DNA of 27,522 nucleotides from DATKQY01 sp035532475 (GTDB taxonomy: Bacteria; Actinomycetota; Acidimicrobiia; Acidimicrobiales; Bog-793). A program made the translations under genes and the position numbers. The notes under the pieces are model-generated. The model was not told the DNA's origin, did no database searches, and saw only the letters and a list, made by a program, of their open reading frames with translations. Position 1 is the stretch's first letter; each line of letters opens with the position of its first letter. The stretch covers positions 1-27,522 of the forward strand of contig DATKQY010000029.1 in assembly GCA_035532475.1 (NCBI GenBank). The letters run 5' to 3'. Below, piece by piece: positions 9,629 through 18,754 of the stretch.

Positions 9629-9939
9629 CGCTCACCCTCCTTGCCGTGCCCGCCCGAGCGGGCGTGCTCCCTACCTGGCGGGTCGTGCCGTCGCACGCCA
9701 GACCGGGCGCTCGAGCACCCGAGGCACGACGGCGCAATTGTCGCATCGCCGGCGAGGAGCGTCAAGATTATGATCGGATGTCATGACGTACAGGCCAGAC
9801 GTCGTGGCCTTGACAGCCGACCGTGACCTTGCCGAGACTAGACATTCGGACATATTGGGTGAGGCACTGTGACGAGCCGACGCCCGGCGGCGCGACCGGG
9901 TTTGGCTGACGCAGCGGGTCCCGTGCGGGGAAGCTGGGA
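9629..9939. promoter_or_regulatory. Divergent iolB/iolC control region
   Basis: This 311-base spacer contains no gene. Going rightward it holds the iolB promoter (9737-9765, minus strand), an 8-bp perfect palindrome GTCATGAC (9780-9787), an exact TTGACA (9810-9815), and TTGCCG (9829-9834) with CATATT (9851-9856) 16 bases on, a possible iolC promoter. TGTCATG (9779-9785) and GACATATTG (9849-9857) repeat pieces of the palindrome at 2716-2734. Shared control by one repressor is inferred. Confidence 0.5.
9737..9765 (-). promoter_or_regulatory. Sigma-70-like promoter of the iolB-iolD operon (TTGACG-N17-GACAAT)
   Basis: On the minus strand, TTGACG (9765-9760) is followed after exactly 17 bases by GACAAT (9742-9737), matching five and four consensus positions. 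Transcription would start near 9730, about 100 bases before the iolB GTG. The GTCATGAC palindrome lies 14 bases upstream of the -35. Confidence 0.55.
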
Positions 9940-11883
9940 GTGACGATCGAGACGGCGGTCATCGACACCACGGCGATCGACCTGCTCTGCGCGGGTCGGT
10001 CGTGCGTCGACCTCTACGGCGAGCAGGACGGCGCGCCGCTTCGGGGCGTCCAGTCCTTCGCCAAGTACGTCGGGGGGAGCGCGACCAACGTGTGCGTCGG
10101 AGCGGCGCGCCTCGGACTGAGGACGGCGATGTGCACGCGGGTCGGCGACGAGGATCTCGGGCGCTTCGTCCTCGACACCTTGCGCGCCGAAGGCGTCGAC
10201 ACCTCCCTCGTGCAGCTCGACCCGGAGCGTCCGACGGGTCTCGTCACGCTCGCGGTGCGCAAGTGCGACGACTTCCCTCGCATCTTCTTCTATCGAGACA
10301 GCGCGGACCTCGCACTCGACGCGGCCGCCGTCGACCTGGAGCTCGTCGCGCGCTGCCGGGCGGTGCTCCTCACCGGCAGCTACCTCGTGAACGACGCGCT
10401 CGCCGGCATCTCGAGGATGCTCGCCGAGACGGTGCGGGGCGCTGGCGGCAGGGTGATCCTGGACCTCGACTACCGCCCGGTCCTCTGGGGCCTCGCGCCG
10501 GTCGGGCGCGGCAACGACATGTCGAGCGCCGCGGCGCGTGTCGTCGAGGCGTACGGCTCCCTCCTTGGGCTGTGCGACCTCGTCGTCGGGACCGGGGAGG
10601 AGATCGTGGCAGCGGGAGGCTCGGGCGACCTGCGGACGGCGCTCGAGGCGTTACGCGCCGAGACGGACGCCACCATCGTCGCGAAGCGCGGTGCCGGGGG
10701 GGCGGTCGTCTTCGAGGGCCCCATCCCGACGGACCTGTCCGCGGGGATCTCGGCTCCGGGGTACGCGGTCGAGGTCCGCAACTCCGTCGGCGCCGGGGAC
10801 GCGTTCATGAGCGGCTTCCTGAGCGGCTTCCTGCGCGACCGGCCGCTCGCCGAGTGCGTCCGGCTCGGCAACGCGAGCGGAGCGATCGTCGTCACCCGCC
10901 ACGGCTGTCTGCCGGCGATGCCGGTCGCCGAGGAGCGGGACCGCTTCGTCGCGCTCGGTGGCGTGACGCGACCGGACGACGACGCGACGATCGAGCGACT
11001 GCACCGGGTCGGGACGAGGAGCGCGACACCGGAGCGCCTCTGCGTGCTCGCCATCGACCACCGGTGGCAGCTCGAGGAGCTGGCCGACGCCTGCGGCGCC
11101 GGCCGGGACCGGCTGCCACCCCTGAAGCGCCTGCTCGGCGAGGCCTTCTTCGAGGTCGCCGCCGGTCGCGCCGACGTCGGCATCCTCGTCGACGACCAGT
11201 ACGGCTACGACGTGCTCGAAGCGGTCGACGGCTGCGGGGCGTTCGTGGCGAGGGCGATGGACGTCTCGCGTTCGCGGCCCCTCGAGCTGCTGGTCGGCGA
11301 GGAGATCCAGGCGGGACTGCGCTCCTGGCCGCCTGACCAGGTGGTGAAGGTGATGGTGTACGCGCATCTAGCGGACCCGGCCGAGCTGACACGGCTCCAG
11401 CTCGAGCGCCTCGAGCGCCTCGGGCGGGCCTGTCGAGCGCTCGGGCGCGAGCTCCTCGTCGAGCTGCAGGTACCGAAGGGCCGGGTCTACGGGGGAAAGG
11501 ACCTCCCCGAGCTTCTCGCCCGATGCTACGAAGGAGGGATCCGCCCGGAGTGGTGGAAGCTGCCGCCGTCGGACGACGGCGCGCTCTGGCGCCAGCTCGG
11601 CGACGTGGTGCGGGCGGAAGATCCCTCGTGCCGTGGGCTGCTCGTCCTCGGCTCGACGTCGACGAGCGCCGAGCTCGAGTCGGCGCTGGCGGCGGCGAGC
11701 GGTGAGCCGTTGTGTCGCGGGTTCGCCGTCGGCCGGGCGATCTACGCCCGAGCGGCCGAGAGGTGGCTGCGGCGCGAGGTCGACGACGGCGCGCTCGTCG
11801 CCGCCGTGGTGGGCAGCTACCGGGAGATGATCGCCCTGTGGGAACGGGTCGCCGCCGCGGCGGGTCGGGCACTCGGCGACTGA
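9940..11883 (+). CDS. iolC: Bifunctional 5-dehydro-2-deoxygluconokinase / DUF2090 aldolase
   Basis: The 647-residue product is about twice the length of a single IolC kinase. Residues 12-330 form a PfkB/ribokinase fold with GGSATN at 45-50 and the C-terminal signature NSVGAGDAF at 281-289, where D287 is the likely catalytic base. Residues about 360-640 form a DUF2090 domain: CVLAIDHRWQLEEL near 368, LVDDQYG, VKVMVYAHL, LVELQVPKG, WWKLP and a final GFAVGRAIY. The kinase makes 2-deoxy-5-keto-gluconate 6-phosphate and the DUF2090 domain is associated with its aldol cleavage, so two consecutive steps are joined in one chain. The GTG start has GGGGAAG upstream. It is transcribed alone, divergently from iolB. 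Confidence 0.92.
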   Translation: MTIETAVIDTTAIDLLCAGRSCVDLYGEQDGAPLRGVQSFAKYVGGSATNVCVGAARLGLRTAMCTRVGDEDLGRFVLDTLRAEGVDTSLVQLDPERPTGLVTLAVRKCDDFPRIFFYRDSADLALDAAAVDLELVARCRAVLLTGSYLVNDALAGISRMLAETVRGAGGRVILDLDYRPVLWGLAPVGRGNDMSSAAARVVEAYGSLLGLCDLVVGTGEEIVAAGGSGDLRTALEALRAETDATIVAKRGAGGAVVFEGPIPTDLSAGISAPGYAVEVRNSVGAGDAFMSGFLSGFLRDRPLAECVRLGNASGAIVVTRHGCLPAMPVAEERDRFVALGGVTRPDDDATIERLHRVGTRSATPERLCVLAIDHRWQLEELADACGAGRDRLPPLKRLLGEAFFEVAAGRADVGILVDDQYGYDVLEAVDGCGAFVARAMDVSRSRPLELLVGEEIQAGLRSWPPDQVVKVMVYAHLADPAELTRLQLERLERLGRACRALGRELLVELQVPKGRVYGGKDLPELLARCYEGGIRPEWWKLPPSDDGALWRQLGDVVRAEDPSCRGLLVLGSTSTSAELESALAAASGEPLCRGFAVGRAIYARAAERWLRREVDDGALVAAVVGSYREMIALWERVAAAAGRALGD

Positions 11884-11897
11884 TCGTCGACCGGGAC

Positions 11898-11930
11898 GCC
11901 GAGCTCTCGGCAAGGTCTGGGCGTTCGCCC
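11898..11930 (+). terminator. Two adjacent hairpins after iolC, possible terminator
   Basis: GCCGAG-CT-CTCGGC (11898-11911) and GGGCG-TT-CGCCC (11919-11930) begin 15 bases after the iolC stop. No T-run follows and the tight loops are awkward, so intrinsic termination is only possible. The region also reads as decayed toxin coding sequence. Confidence 0.25.
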
Positions 11931-12075
11931 CTTCGGGCATGCAGGGGTCGTCCTCGTCGTGCGCCCGGGACAGACAGGGCAGTGGTCGCAGTGGTGCGCC
12001 GAGAGCATTCGGCTCGCGAAGAGCGCGACGAGTGGTGGCTCGCCGGGCGGTACGACGAGGGGATCGGACAGGACG
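11905..12075 (+). pseudogene. Decayed HigB/Gp49-like (RelE-superfamily) toxin, C-terminal remnant
   Basis: No intact frame exists, but pieces in different frames line up with the end of Gp49/HigB-type toxins. VWAFAPS matches the strand usually reading LFAFDP. GVVLVVRPGQTGQWSQW with CAESIRLA matches the family's 'LLVAGDK.G.W..WY...IP.A' ending. After a further frame change, ERDEWWLAGRYDEG matches the terminal 'R.D.WL' helix. At least two frameshifts and loss of the N-terminal half make it non-functional. It lies directly before a frameshifted XRE antitoxin gene, the usual toxin-first HigBA order. Confidence 0.6.
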
Positions 12076-12392
12076 ATGGCGAGGAGCTGGACCGAGGTAC
12101 GGGCAGCGGCGGTCGCTGCTCGGAAGGAGGACGAGAGGCGGGTCGCGGAGCAGGCCGATCGGCTCCGTTCGCAGATCCGCGCCTTCCGCATGGTGCAGAC
12201 CCGCGAGGACGCTGGTCTGAACCAGGTGACGGTCGCAGGACTGATGGGGGATATCGCCGGCTCGCGTGTCCAAGATCGAGCGAGGCGACGTCGACCGAAC
12301 GGAGGTCTCGACGGTGCGTTCCGACGTGGCGGCGCTCGACGGCGGGGTGGGGATCGTCGCCAGGTTCGGCGACGAACGTCGTCGTCGCCTGA
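12076..12392 (+). pseudogene. XRE-family HigA-like antitoxin with a single-base frameshift
   Basis: From the ATG at 12076 (AGGA just upstream) the frame reads MARSWTEVRAAAV, then a long helix RVAEQADRLRSQIRAFRMVQ, then the HTH segment EDAGLNQVTVAGLMG. After the G run at 12246-12250 the homology continues one frame over as SPARVSKIERGDVDRTEVST and ends near FGDERRRRL. Removing one G restores GLMG-I-SPARVSKIERGD, the normal XRE recognition helix. The lesion is therefore one extra base in a G5 homopolymer. The natural end is near 12392, where a TGA lies in the third frame. It could be a true pseudogene, a phase-variable tract or a sequencing error. Confidence 0.72.
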
Positions 12393-12477
12393 CCGGCGTC
12401 CGCTCGCCGTTTGCCATGAGGACCGTTGATCGCCACTGGTCGCAGCAGCGCGCGCACGACGCACGCCTGCGAACCGG

Positions 12478-12830
12478 TCAGCCGACCGGGTGGTTCTCCC
12501 GTAGGAAATCGGCGAACCGCGGCACGGTGAACCCGACCTGGCCGCGTCGCGGGCTCCAGATCAGGCCCTTTTCGATCAGCGACTCCCGGTGCACCGAGGC
12601 CCGCCGTTGGTCGGCGCGCCGAACGCCCGGGCGACGGCGGCGACCGGGTACGGCCCGTCGCCGAGCGACGCCATCGCCGACAGGTAGCGCTGCTCGGTGT
12701 CGGTGCCCATCTCGAACCGGGTGCCGAAGAAGCTGTGCGCCAACGTGTCCCTGACGATGCCCCGCACGTTGTCGAGGTCCTCGCTCGTGATGGGGGAGGC
12801 CTCGGCGTAGTTCCACAGCTCAAGCCGTAC
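12478..12830 (-). pseudogene. 3' fragment of an AAA-family ATPase gene, frameshifted
   Basis: On the minus strand, the piece ELWNYAEASPITSEDLDNVR, then FFGTRFEMGTDTEQRYLSAM and GPYPVAAVARAFGAPTN, switches frame near 12600-12612. It continues as RRASVHRESLIEKGLIWSP and RRGQVGFTVPRFADFLRENH to a TGA at 12478. This matches the C-terminal winged-helix part of actinobacterial AAA-family ATP-binding proteins ('R..LI.KGLIY.P.RG...FTVP.F..F'). The Walker motifs are absent because the fragment begins after a stop codon at 12831-12833. It is a truncated remnant, not a small gene. Nothing recognisable lies between 12393 and 12477. Confidence 0.65.
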
Positions 12831-12875
12831 TCATGGAGGGGTCTGGCGAGCGCGGTCGTCGAGACGGGTGTCCGA

Positions 12876-13962
<1,087 letters not shown>

Positions 13963-13970
<8 letters not shown>

Positions 13971-14931
13971 CGACCGCGCGTCCGTCTTCGTAGAGCAGGC
14001 AGCGCACCTGCGTGCCGTCCACCCCGACGAGCGGGGGGACGACCGTCGAGCAGCGCGCCATCACCTTCGGACAGCGTGGATGGAAGCGGCAGCCGGACGG
14101 CAGATCCGTAAGGTTCGGGGGTGCGCCGGGGATTCCCTCGAGGCGGACCTTCGGCCCGTAGACCGAGGGGAAAGCTTCGAGCAGTCCCTGGGTGTAGGGA
14201 TGCAGCGGTCCCGAGAAGACCTTCTTGGTGTCGCCGAGCTCGACGACCGCCCCGGCGTACATCACCGCCAGCCGGTCCGAGAAGTTGCTCACGATCGACA
14301 TGTCGTGGGTTACGAAGATCACCGCGAAGCCGAGGCGGCGCTGGAGCTCCTTCGTCTGCACCATCAGCGAGCGCTGCGCGACGACGTCGAGCGCGGAGGT
14401 GGGCTCGTCCATCAAGATGAGCTCGGGGGAGAACAACAGCGCCATCGCGATCATCACCCGCTGGCGCATGCCGCCCGAGAGCTGATGAGGGTAGCTTTTC
14501 AGGTGCACCGGGTCGATGCCGACCAGCGCGAGCACCTCTTTCGAACGCTCCCGGACCTCGTTGCGGTCCCGGTGGCCGTGGGCGCGCATGACGTCCTCGT
14601 ACTGGGAGCCGATGCTCTTCACGGGGTTCAGGGCGTTCATCGCGCTCTGCATAACGACGGAGAAGTCCCGCCAGCGCACGGCGCGCAGCTCCTTCGCCCC
14701 CATCTGGACGAGGTTCTTCCCCTGGAACAGCACCGTGCCCCCGGCGAGCTCGGCCGGGGGCGAGAGGAGCTGCGCGATAGCGAAGAGCAGCGTGGACTTG
14801 CCACAGCCCGACTCGCCGACGATCCCGAGGAACTCGCCAGGTTCGAGGCTGAGGCTCACGGAGTCGACCGCGCGCGCCGGGCCCTGCGAGGTGCGGTAGT
14901 CGACGCACAGATCGCTGACGTCGAGGATCAC
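13963..14931 (-). CDS. Opp/Dpp-type ABC transporter ATP-binding protein (first ATPase, DppD/OppD-like)
   Basis: From the GTG at 14931 the product is 322 residues, beginning VILDVSDLCVDY. This start is chosen because GTGA (14931-14928) overlaps the stop of the upstream permease; the longer open frame to 15297 only reads through that gene. Walker A GESGCGKST is at 39-47, followed by VVMQSAMNALNP, the signature LSGGMRQR, Walker B LILMDEP and FVTHD. The C-terminal cysteine-containing CRFHPRCPKVMARC extension is typical of Opp/Dpp ATPases. It forms a heterodimer with the ATPase at 12876-13970. Confidence 0.93.
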
Positions 14932-15896
14932 GCCCGGGCCTCCGTGCTCGGCGCCGCCTTCGACCGGCGCGCCTTGATCCTCGCGGTCTTGGCACGGACG
15001 GGCCGGAGCGCCGGGTTGCTCACCTCGTCGAAGGCGTAGTTCAACAGCGCGAAGGCTCCGCCGAGGAGCGCGATGCCTATGCCCGGGGCGATCGCCCAGA
15101 GGGGGATGCCTGAGGTGAGCGCCTCGTTGTTCTGCGCCCAGTAGAGCATCGTCCCCCAGCTCTCGGTGTTGACGTTGCCGAGACCGATGAACTGCAGGCC
15201 CGCCGCCGCGAGCACCGAGTAGACGGCTGCCCCGAGGAAGTTGGCCACGATCAGCGAGGTCATCATCGGGAGCATCTCCGAGACGATGATCCGCCACCGT
15301 CGCTCGCCCCGCAGCTGCGCGGCGACGAGGAAGTCACGGTTGCGGAGGGAGAGGGCCTGGGCACGGAGCTGGCGCGCGCCGTAGGACCATCCGGTCACGA
15401 CGAGGACGGCGACGATGATCGCGTCCCCGCCGTTCTTCGAGTACGCGGCGATGACGACGACGAGCGGAAACGCGGGGATGACGAGGAAGACGTCCGTGAA
15501 CAGCGAGAGGACCCCGTCGGTGACGCCGCCCAGGTAGGCCGCCGAGACGCCGATCAGGACCGAGAGCACCGTCGCCAGCAGCCCGGCGATGACCGCGATC
15601 AGCAATGAGACCCGGGCGCCCCAGATGAACTGCGAGAAGATGTCCTGGCCGTAGGAGGTGGTGCCGAACAGGTGGGCGACCGACGGGCCGAGACTCGGGT
15701 TGTAGACCTCAGCGCTCGGGTTGTCCGGGGCGATGACCCCGGGAGCGATCGCCATGAACGTGAAGATCGCGAGGATCGTCACCCCGACGAGCGCCTTCGG
15801 GCTCGACCGGAGCGCGCGGGCGAAGTTGACGACGCCCGCCCGCCGGGCGCGGCGCCCCGCCGGTGCCGCCGGCACGCCCGCGCCGGTGAGCGTCAC
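14928..15896 (-). CDS. Opp/Dpp-type ABC transporter permease (DppC/OppC-like)
   Basis: The 322-residue product has a basic cytoplasmic N-terminus, a first membrane span near VGVTILAIFTFMAIAP, and the N-terminal OppC hallmark HLFGTTSYGQDIFSQFIWGAR. Several further spans follow, and the EAA-like coupling loop is in AAQLRGERRWRIIVSEMLP. It forms the import channel with the permease at 15926-16909. The GTG start lies 29 bases after that gene's stop; its own stop overlaps the ATPase start by four bases. The C-terminus is a basic tail. Confidence 0.92.
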   Translation of the reverse strand: MTLTGAGVPAAPAGRRARRAGVVNFARALRSSPKALVGVTILAIFTFMAIAPGVIAPDNPSAEVYNPSLGPSVAHLFGTTSYGQDIFSQFIWGARVSLLIAVIAGLLATVLSVLIGVSAAYLGGVTDGVLSLFTDVFLVIPAFPLVVVIAAYSKNGGDAIIVAVLVVTGWSYGARQLRAQALSLRNRDFLVAAQLRGERRWRIIVSEMLPMMTSLIVANFLGAAVYSVLAAAGLQFIGLGNVNTESWGTMLYWAQNNEALTSGIPLWAIAPGIGIALLGGAFALLNYAFDEVSNPALRPVRAKTARIKARRSKAAPSTEARA

Positions 15897-15925
15897 CGCC
15901 TCGACCTCGTGGCCGCCATCGCCAT

Positions 15926-16909
15926 CTACGAGACCGAGCGCGTCCGCGGATCGAGGATCACCGTCACCGCGTCGACGATCAGGACCGCGACCAGGACGGC
16001 GACCGTGATGAGCAGGAAGAGCGTCTGCATGAGCGGGTAGTCCTCGTTGAGCACCGCCTGGAGGAGCATGTAGCCGACGCCCGGGTAGGAGAAGACGTAC
16101 TCGACGAGGATCGCGCCGCTTACCACGAAGCCGAGCGACATCCCGAAGCCGGTGAGGTTCGGGAGGATCGCGTTACGCCCGGCGTAGTCGAACATGATCC
16201 GCCAAGACGGGAGCCCCTTCGCCCTCGCCATGCGGATGTAGTCCTCGGAGAGCGTCGTGATCATGTTGTTCCGCATGGTGAGGATCCACCCCCCGATCGA
16301 GGTGACGATGATCGTGAGGCCGGGGAGCACGGCGTGCTCGAGCACGTTGCCGATGAACGACCAGCTGAGGGTCACCGGGAGCCCGTTCGTGTAGCCGAAG
16401 CCCTGGGGAAGCCACCCGAGCTTGATGGAGAAGACGAGGATCGCGACGAGCCCGATCCAGAAGTAGGGGAAGGCGGAGAGGATGATGAAGACGGGGGGCA
16501 GGATGCTGTCGAACCTGCCGCCCCGTCTCCACGCACCGACCGTGCCGATCAGCGTCCCGAGGATGAAAGCGATGATCGTCGTCACCCCGACGAGGCCAAG
16601 GGTCCACGGCAAGGCCGAGAACACGACGTGCGCCACCGAGGTCGGGAAGAACGTGAGGGACGTCCCGAAGCGCCCGGTGAAGCTGTCCTTGAAGTACGTG
16701 AGGTACTGGGAGACCAGACCCGCGCTCGTGTTCACACCGAAGGCGACCTCCATCGCATGGAGGGCCTGGCCGCTCAGGCGGCCGTGGAACCTCGCCATCA
16801 TCGCGATGGCGGGGTTCCCCGGCATGAGCCTTGGGAGGAAGAAGTTGATCGTCATCGCAGCCCAGAGGGTCACGATGAAGAAGCCCAGCCTCCTCAGGAT
16901 GTAGCGCAC
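15926..16909 (-). CDS. Opp/Dpp-type ABC transporter permease (DppB/OppB-like)
   Basis: The 327-residue product starts MRYILRRLGFFIVTLWAAMT, the usual OppB first span, followed by NFFLPRLMPGNP. A later EAA loop reads DYIRMARAKGLPSWRIMF, and the C-terminal spans include the family segment VEYVFSYPGVGYMLLQAV. The GTG start has no convincing ribosome binding site. It sits beside a GGCACG...CGTGCC inverted repeat (16910-16915/16935-16940), so translation may be weak or structure-controlled. The gene follows the binding-protein gene after 65 bases that contain a stem-loop. Confidence 0.92.
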   Translation of the reverse strand: MRYILRRLGFFIVTLWAAMTINFFLPRLMPGNPAIAMMARFHGRLSGQALHAMEVAFGVNTSAGLVSQYLTYFKDSFTGRFGTSLTFFPTSVAHVVFSALPWTLGLVGVTTIIAFILGTLIGTVGAWRRGGRFDSILPPVFIILSAFPYFWIGLVAILVFSIKLGWLPQGFGYTNGLPVTLSWSFIGNVLEHAVLPGLTIIVTSIGGWILTMRNNMITTLSEDYIRMARAKGLPSWRIMFDYAGRNAILPNLTGFGMSLGFVVSGAILVEYVFSYPGVGYMLLQAVLNEDYPLMQTLFLLITVAVLVAVLIVDAVTVILDPRTRSVS

Positions 16910-16953
16910 GGCACGAACCTAGATGAGGCCGGACCGTGCCAACAGGCAGCGCC

Positions 16954-16968
16954 GCGGTCCCGGACCGC
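16954..16968 (-). promoter_or_regulatory. Stem-loop between binding-protein and permease genes
   Basis: GCGGTCC and GGACCGC form a near-perfect palindrome six bases after the binding-protein stop codon, with no T-run. Such hairpins in importer operons often protect the binding-protein mRNA end and lower permease expression; that role is inferred here. Confidence 0.4.
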
Positions 16969-16974
16969 CTTCGG

Positions 16975-18666
16975 TCACTTCTGCCGCAGGTGCAAAAGGA
17001 CGATCCCCCAGTCGGGCGACACGTACGGGAACGGCTGCGCGTACGGGTTGGACGGCGTCGGCCATCCCGTGAACTGCGCCGTCGAGTACTCGTCCCAGTC
17101 GGCCTGCTCGGTAACCGGGATGAGCGGGACGTCGTTCAGCAGGATCTGCTGGAGCTTGTTGACGATGGCGTGCTGCTCTGAGGAGCTCGAGCTCGACGCG
17201 TAGCTGTTGATGAGGGCGTCGGTCGCCGGGTTCGAGTAGCGCTCCCAGTTCGTGGCGGCCGGCTTGCCGACCGGCGCCGAGCTCGGGCCGTACAGCCACT
17301 GCCGGAACTCGTAGTACGGGCTCGGGCCCCCGGCCTCGTAGCCGTACGCGAGCTGGAAGTTGCCGTCGTAGAGCTTGGCGCTGTAGTCCGTGCCGGCGAG
17401 GTTGTCGACCGTCAGCTTGATGCCGACCGCCGACAGCTCCTGGGAGACGACCTGGAGGGCGGCGACCCAGTCGGTGTACGCGCTCTGGTTGATGATCGTG
17501 AACGAGAGCTGCTTGCCCTGCTTGTTCTGGAACACCCCTCCCGGACCCTTGGTGAAGCCGGCCTTCTTGAGGATCGAGATCGCCTTCGCGGGGTCGTAGC
17601 TGTAGCCCGACGACTTCAAGGCGGAGGAGTCGAGCCACGACGAGAAGGTGGGCGTCACCACGCCCGCCTGGTTCCCGGCGTTCTCGTAGCCGTACTCGCC
17701 GATCTTCGCGACCCGGCTCCGGTCGACCGCGAAGGCCATCGCCTTGCGGACCGCGACGTTGTTGAGCAGCGGCACTGTCTGGTTGATGAACATCGAGACG
17801 TTCACCACCGGCGGGAACCAGTAGTGGTTGTTTGAGCTCTTCGACAGGTACTCCGCCTGCAGGTTCGGGATGAACTGGCCGCCCCATTGGGCCTGGCCCG
17901 TCGAGAGCAGGGTGTTGGCCGGCGGGTTCGAGGTGAAGGCCGGGTATTCGATCTTCGCGATCTTCGGCAGGCCCGGCTGCCAGTACTTCGTGTTCTTCAC
18001 GTAGCTGACGTTCTGCGGGGTGCAGCTCTGGACCGTGTAGGCGCCGGTGCCGACCGGGTTCGCGTCCTTGTACGTCACCGGGTTCGCGACCTTCGACCAG
18101 ATGTGCTGCGGCACGATGCCGACCTGGTCGGCGATGTAGTAGAAGTACGGCACCGCGGGCGTCTTGAAGGTCATCACGACCTGGTCGGAGCCCTTCTGTG
18201 CGACGCTCGAGAGCACGGACCAGATCGAGTTCAGATCGAGCGCCGGGTTCTTCTTCAACATGTTGAAGGTGAACGCGACGTCCGCGGCGGTGAGGGGGGT
18301 GCCGTCGCTCCACTTCACGCCGGAGCGGATCGTGAAGGTCAGCGTGCGGTTCCCGTTGCTCCACGCATAGCTGCGCGCGAGCCACGGGGTGACCTTGGCG
18401 TTCTGGAGCGTGTTCACGAAGTCGAGCGGCTCGTACACGGGACCGAGCGACAAGAAGTTCGACGACGGGTTGAACGGGCTGAAGCCGCAGGTCCATAGGA
18501 ACTCTGCGTTGGAGATCGTCAGGGTGCTACCGCTCCCCGACGCCGCTCGTACCGCTGCGGGCGACTTCGTCGCCCCTGCGGCCACGCTCGTCGTCGCCGT
18601 CGCCCCGATGCCGGCCACCATGCCGACCGCGGCGAGCGACGCGAGGATCGCATTGCGCTTTCTCAT
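16975..18666 (-). CDS. ABC transporter substrate-binding protein, family 5 (SBP_bac_5)
   Basis: The 563-residue product has a signal peptide (about 1-30: basic MRKRN, hydrophobic core, small residues TSVAA). The family 5 fold follows, with the signature RSGVKWSDGTPLTAADVAF near 113-131 and later motifs NPVGTGAYTV, NNVAVRKAMAFAVDR and YSYDPAKA. It captures a solute outside the membrane and delivers it to the downstream permeases. Family 5 proteins bind peptides but also oligosaccharides and other sugars, and the SDR/kinase neighbours favour a carbohydrate ligand. Oddly, the signal sequence has no lipobox cysteine (the first cysteine is near residue 60), so membrane anchoring is unclear. The ATG follows AGGGGG at six bases. 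Confidence 0.92.
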   Translation of the reverse strand: MRKRNAILASLAAVGMVAGIGATATTSVAAGATKSPAAVRAASGSGSTLTISNAEFLWTCGFSPFNPSSNFLSLGPVYEPLDFVNTLQNAKVTPWLARSYAWSNGNRTLTFTIRSGVKWSDGTPLTAADVAFTFNMLKKNPALDLNSIWSVLSSVAQKGSDQVVMTFKTPAVPYFYYIADQVGIVPQHIWSKVANPVTYKDANPVGTGAYTVQSCTPQNVSYVKNTKYWQPGLPKIAKIEYPAFTSNPPANTLLSTGQAQWGGQFIPNLQAEYLSKSSNNHYWFPPVVNVSMFINQTVPLLNNVAVRKAMAFAVDRSRVAKIGEYGYENAGNQAGVVTPTFSSWLDSSALKSSGYSYDPAKAISILKKAGFTKGPGGVFQNKQGKQLSFTIINQSAYTDWVAALQVVSQELSAVGIKLTVDNLAGTDYSAKLYDGNFQLAYGYEAGGPSPYYEFRQWLYGPSSAPVGKPAATNWERYSNPATDALINSYASSSSSSEQHAIVNKLQQILLNDVPLIPVTEQADWDEYSTAQFTGWPTPSNPYAQPFPYVSPDWGIVLLHLRQK

Positions 18667-18754
18667 CTGTATCCCCCTGTGCTGGTCTTCGTCTCGAATG
18701 CTGTGATGGTGGGGCGAGCGGTTGCGCGTGCTCGAGCGATCGCGTCGGTCGGCG

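Noticed and set aside
12266..12754. Forward frame starting MSKIERGDVD as an independent gene
   Set aside because: Its beginning is the second half of the frameshifted antitoxin and the rest is antisense to the AAA ATPase remnant.
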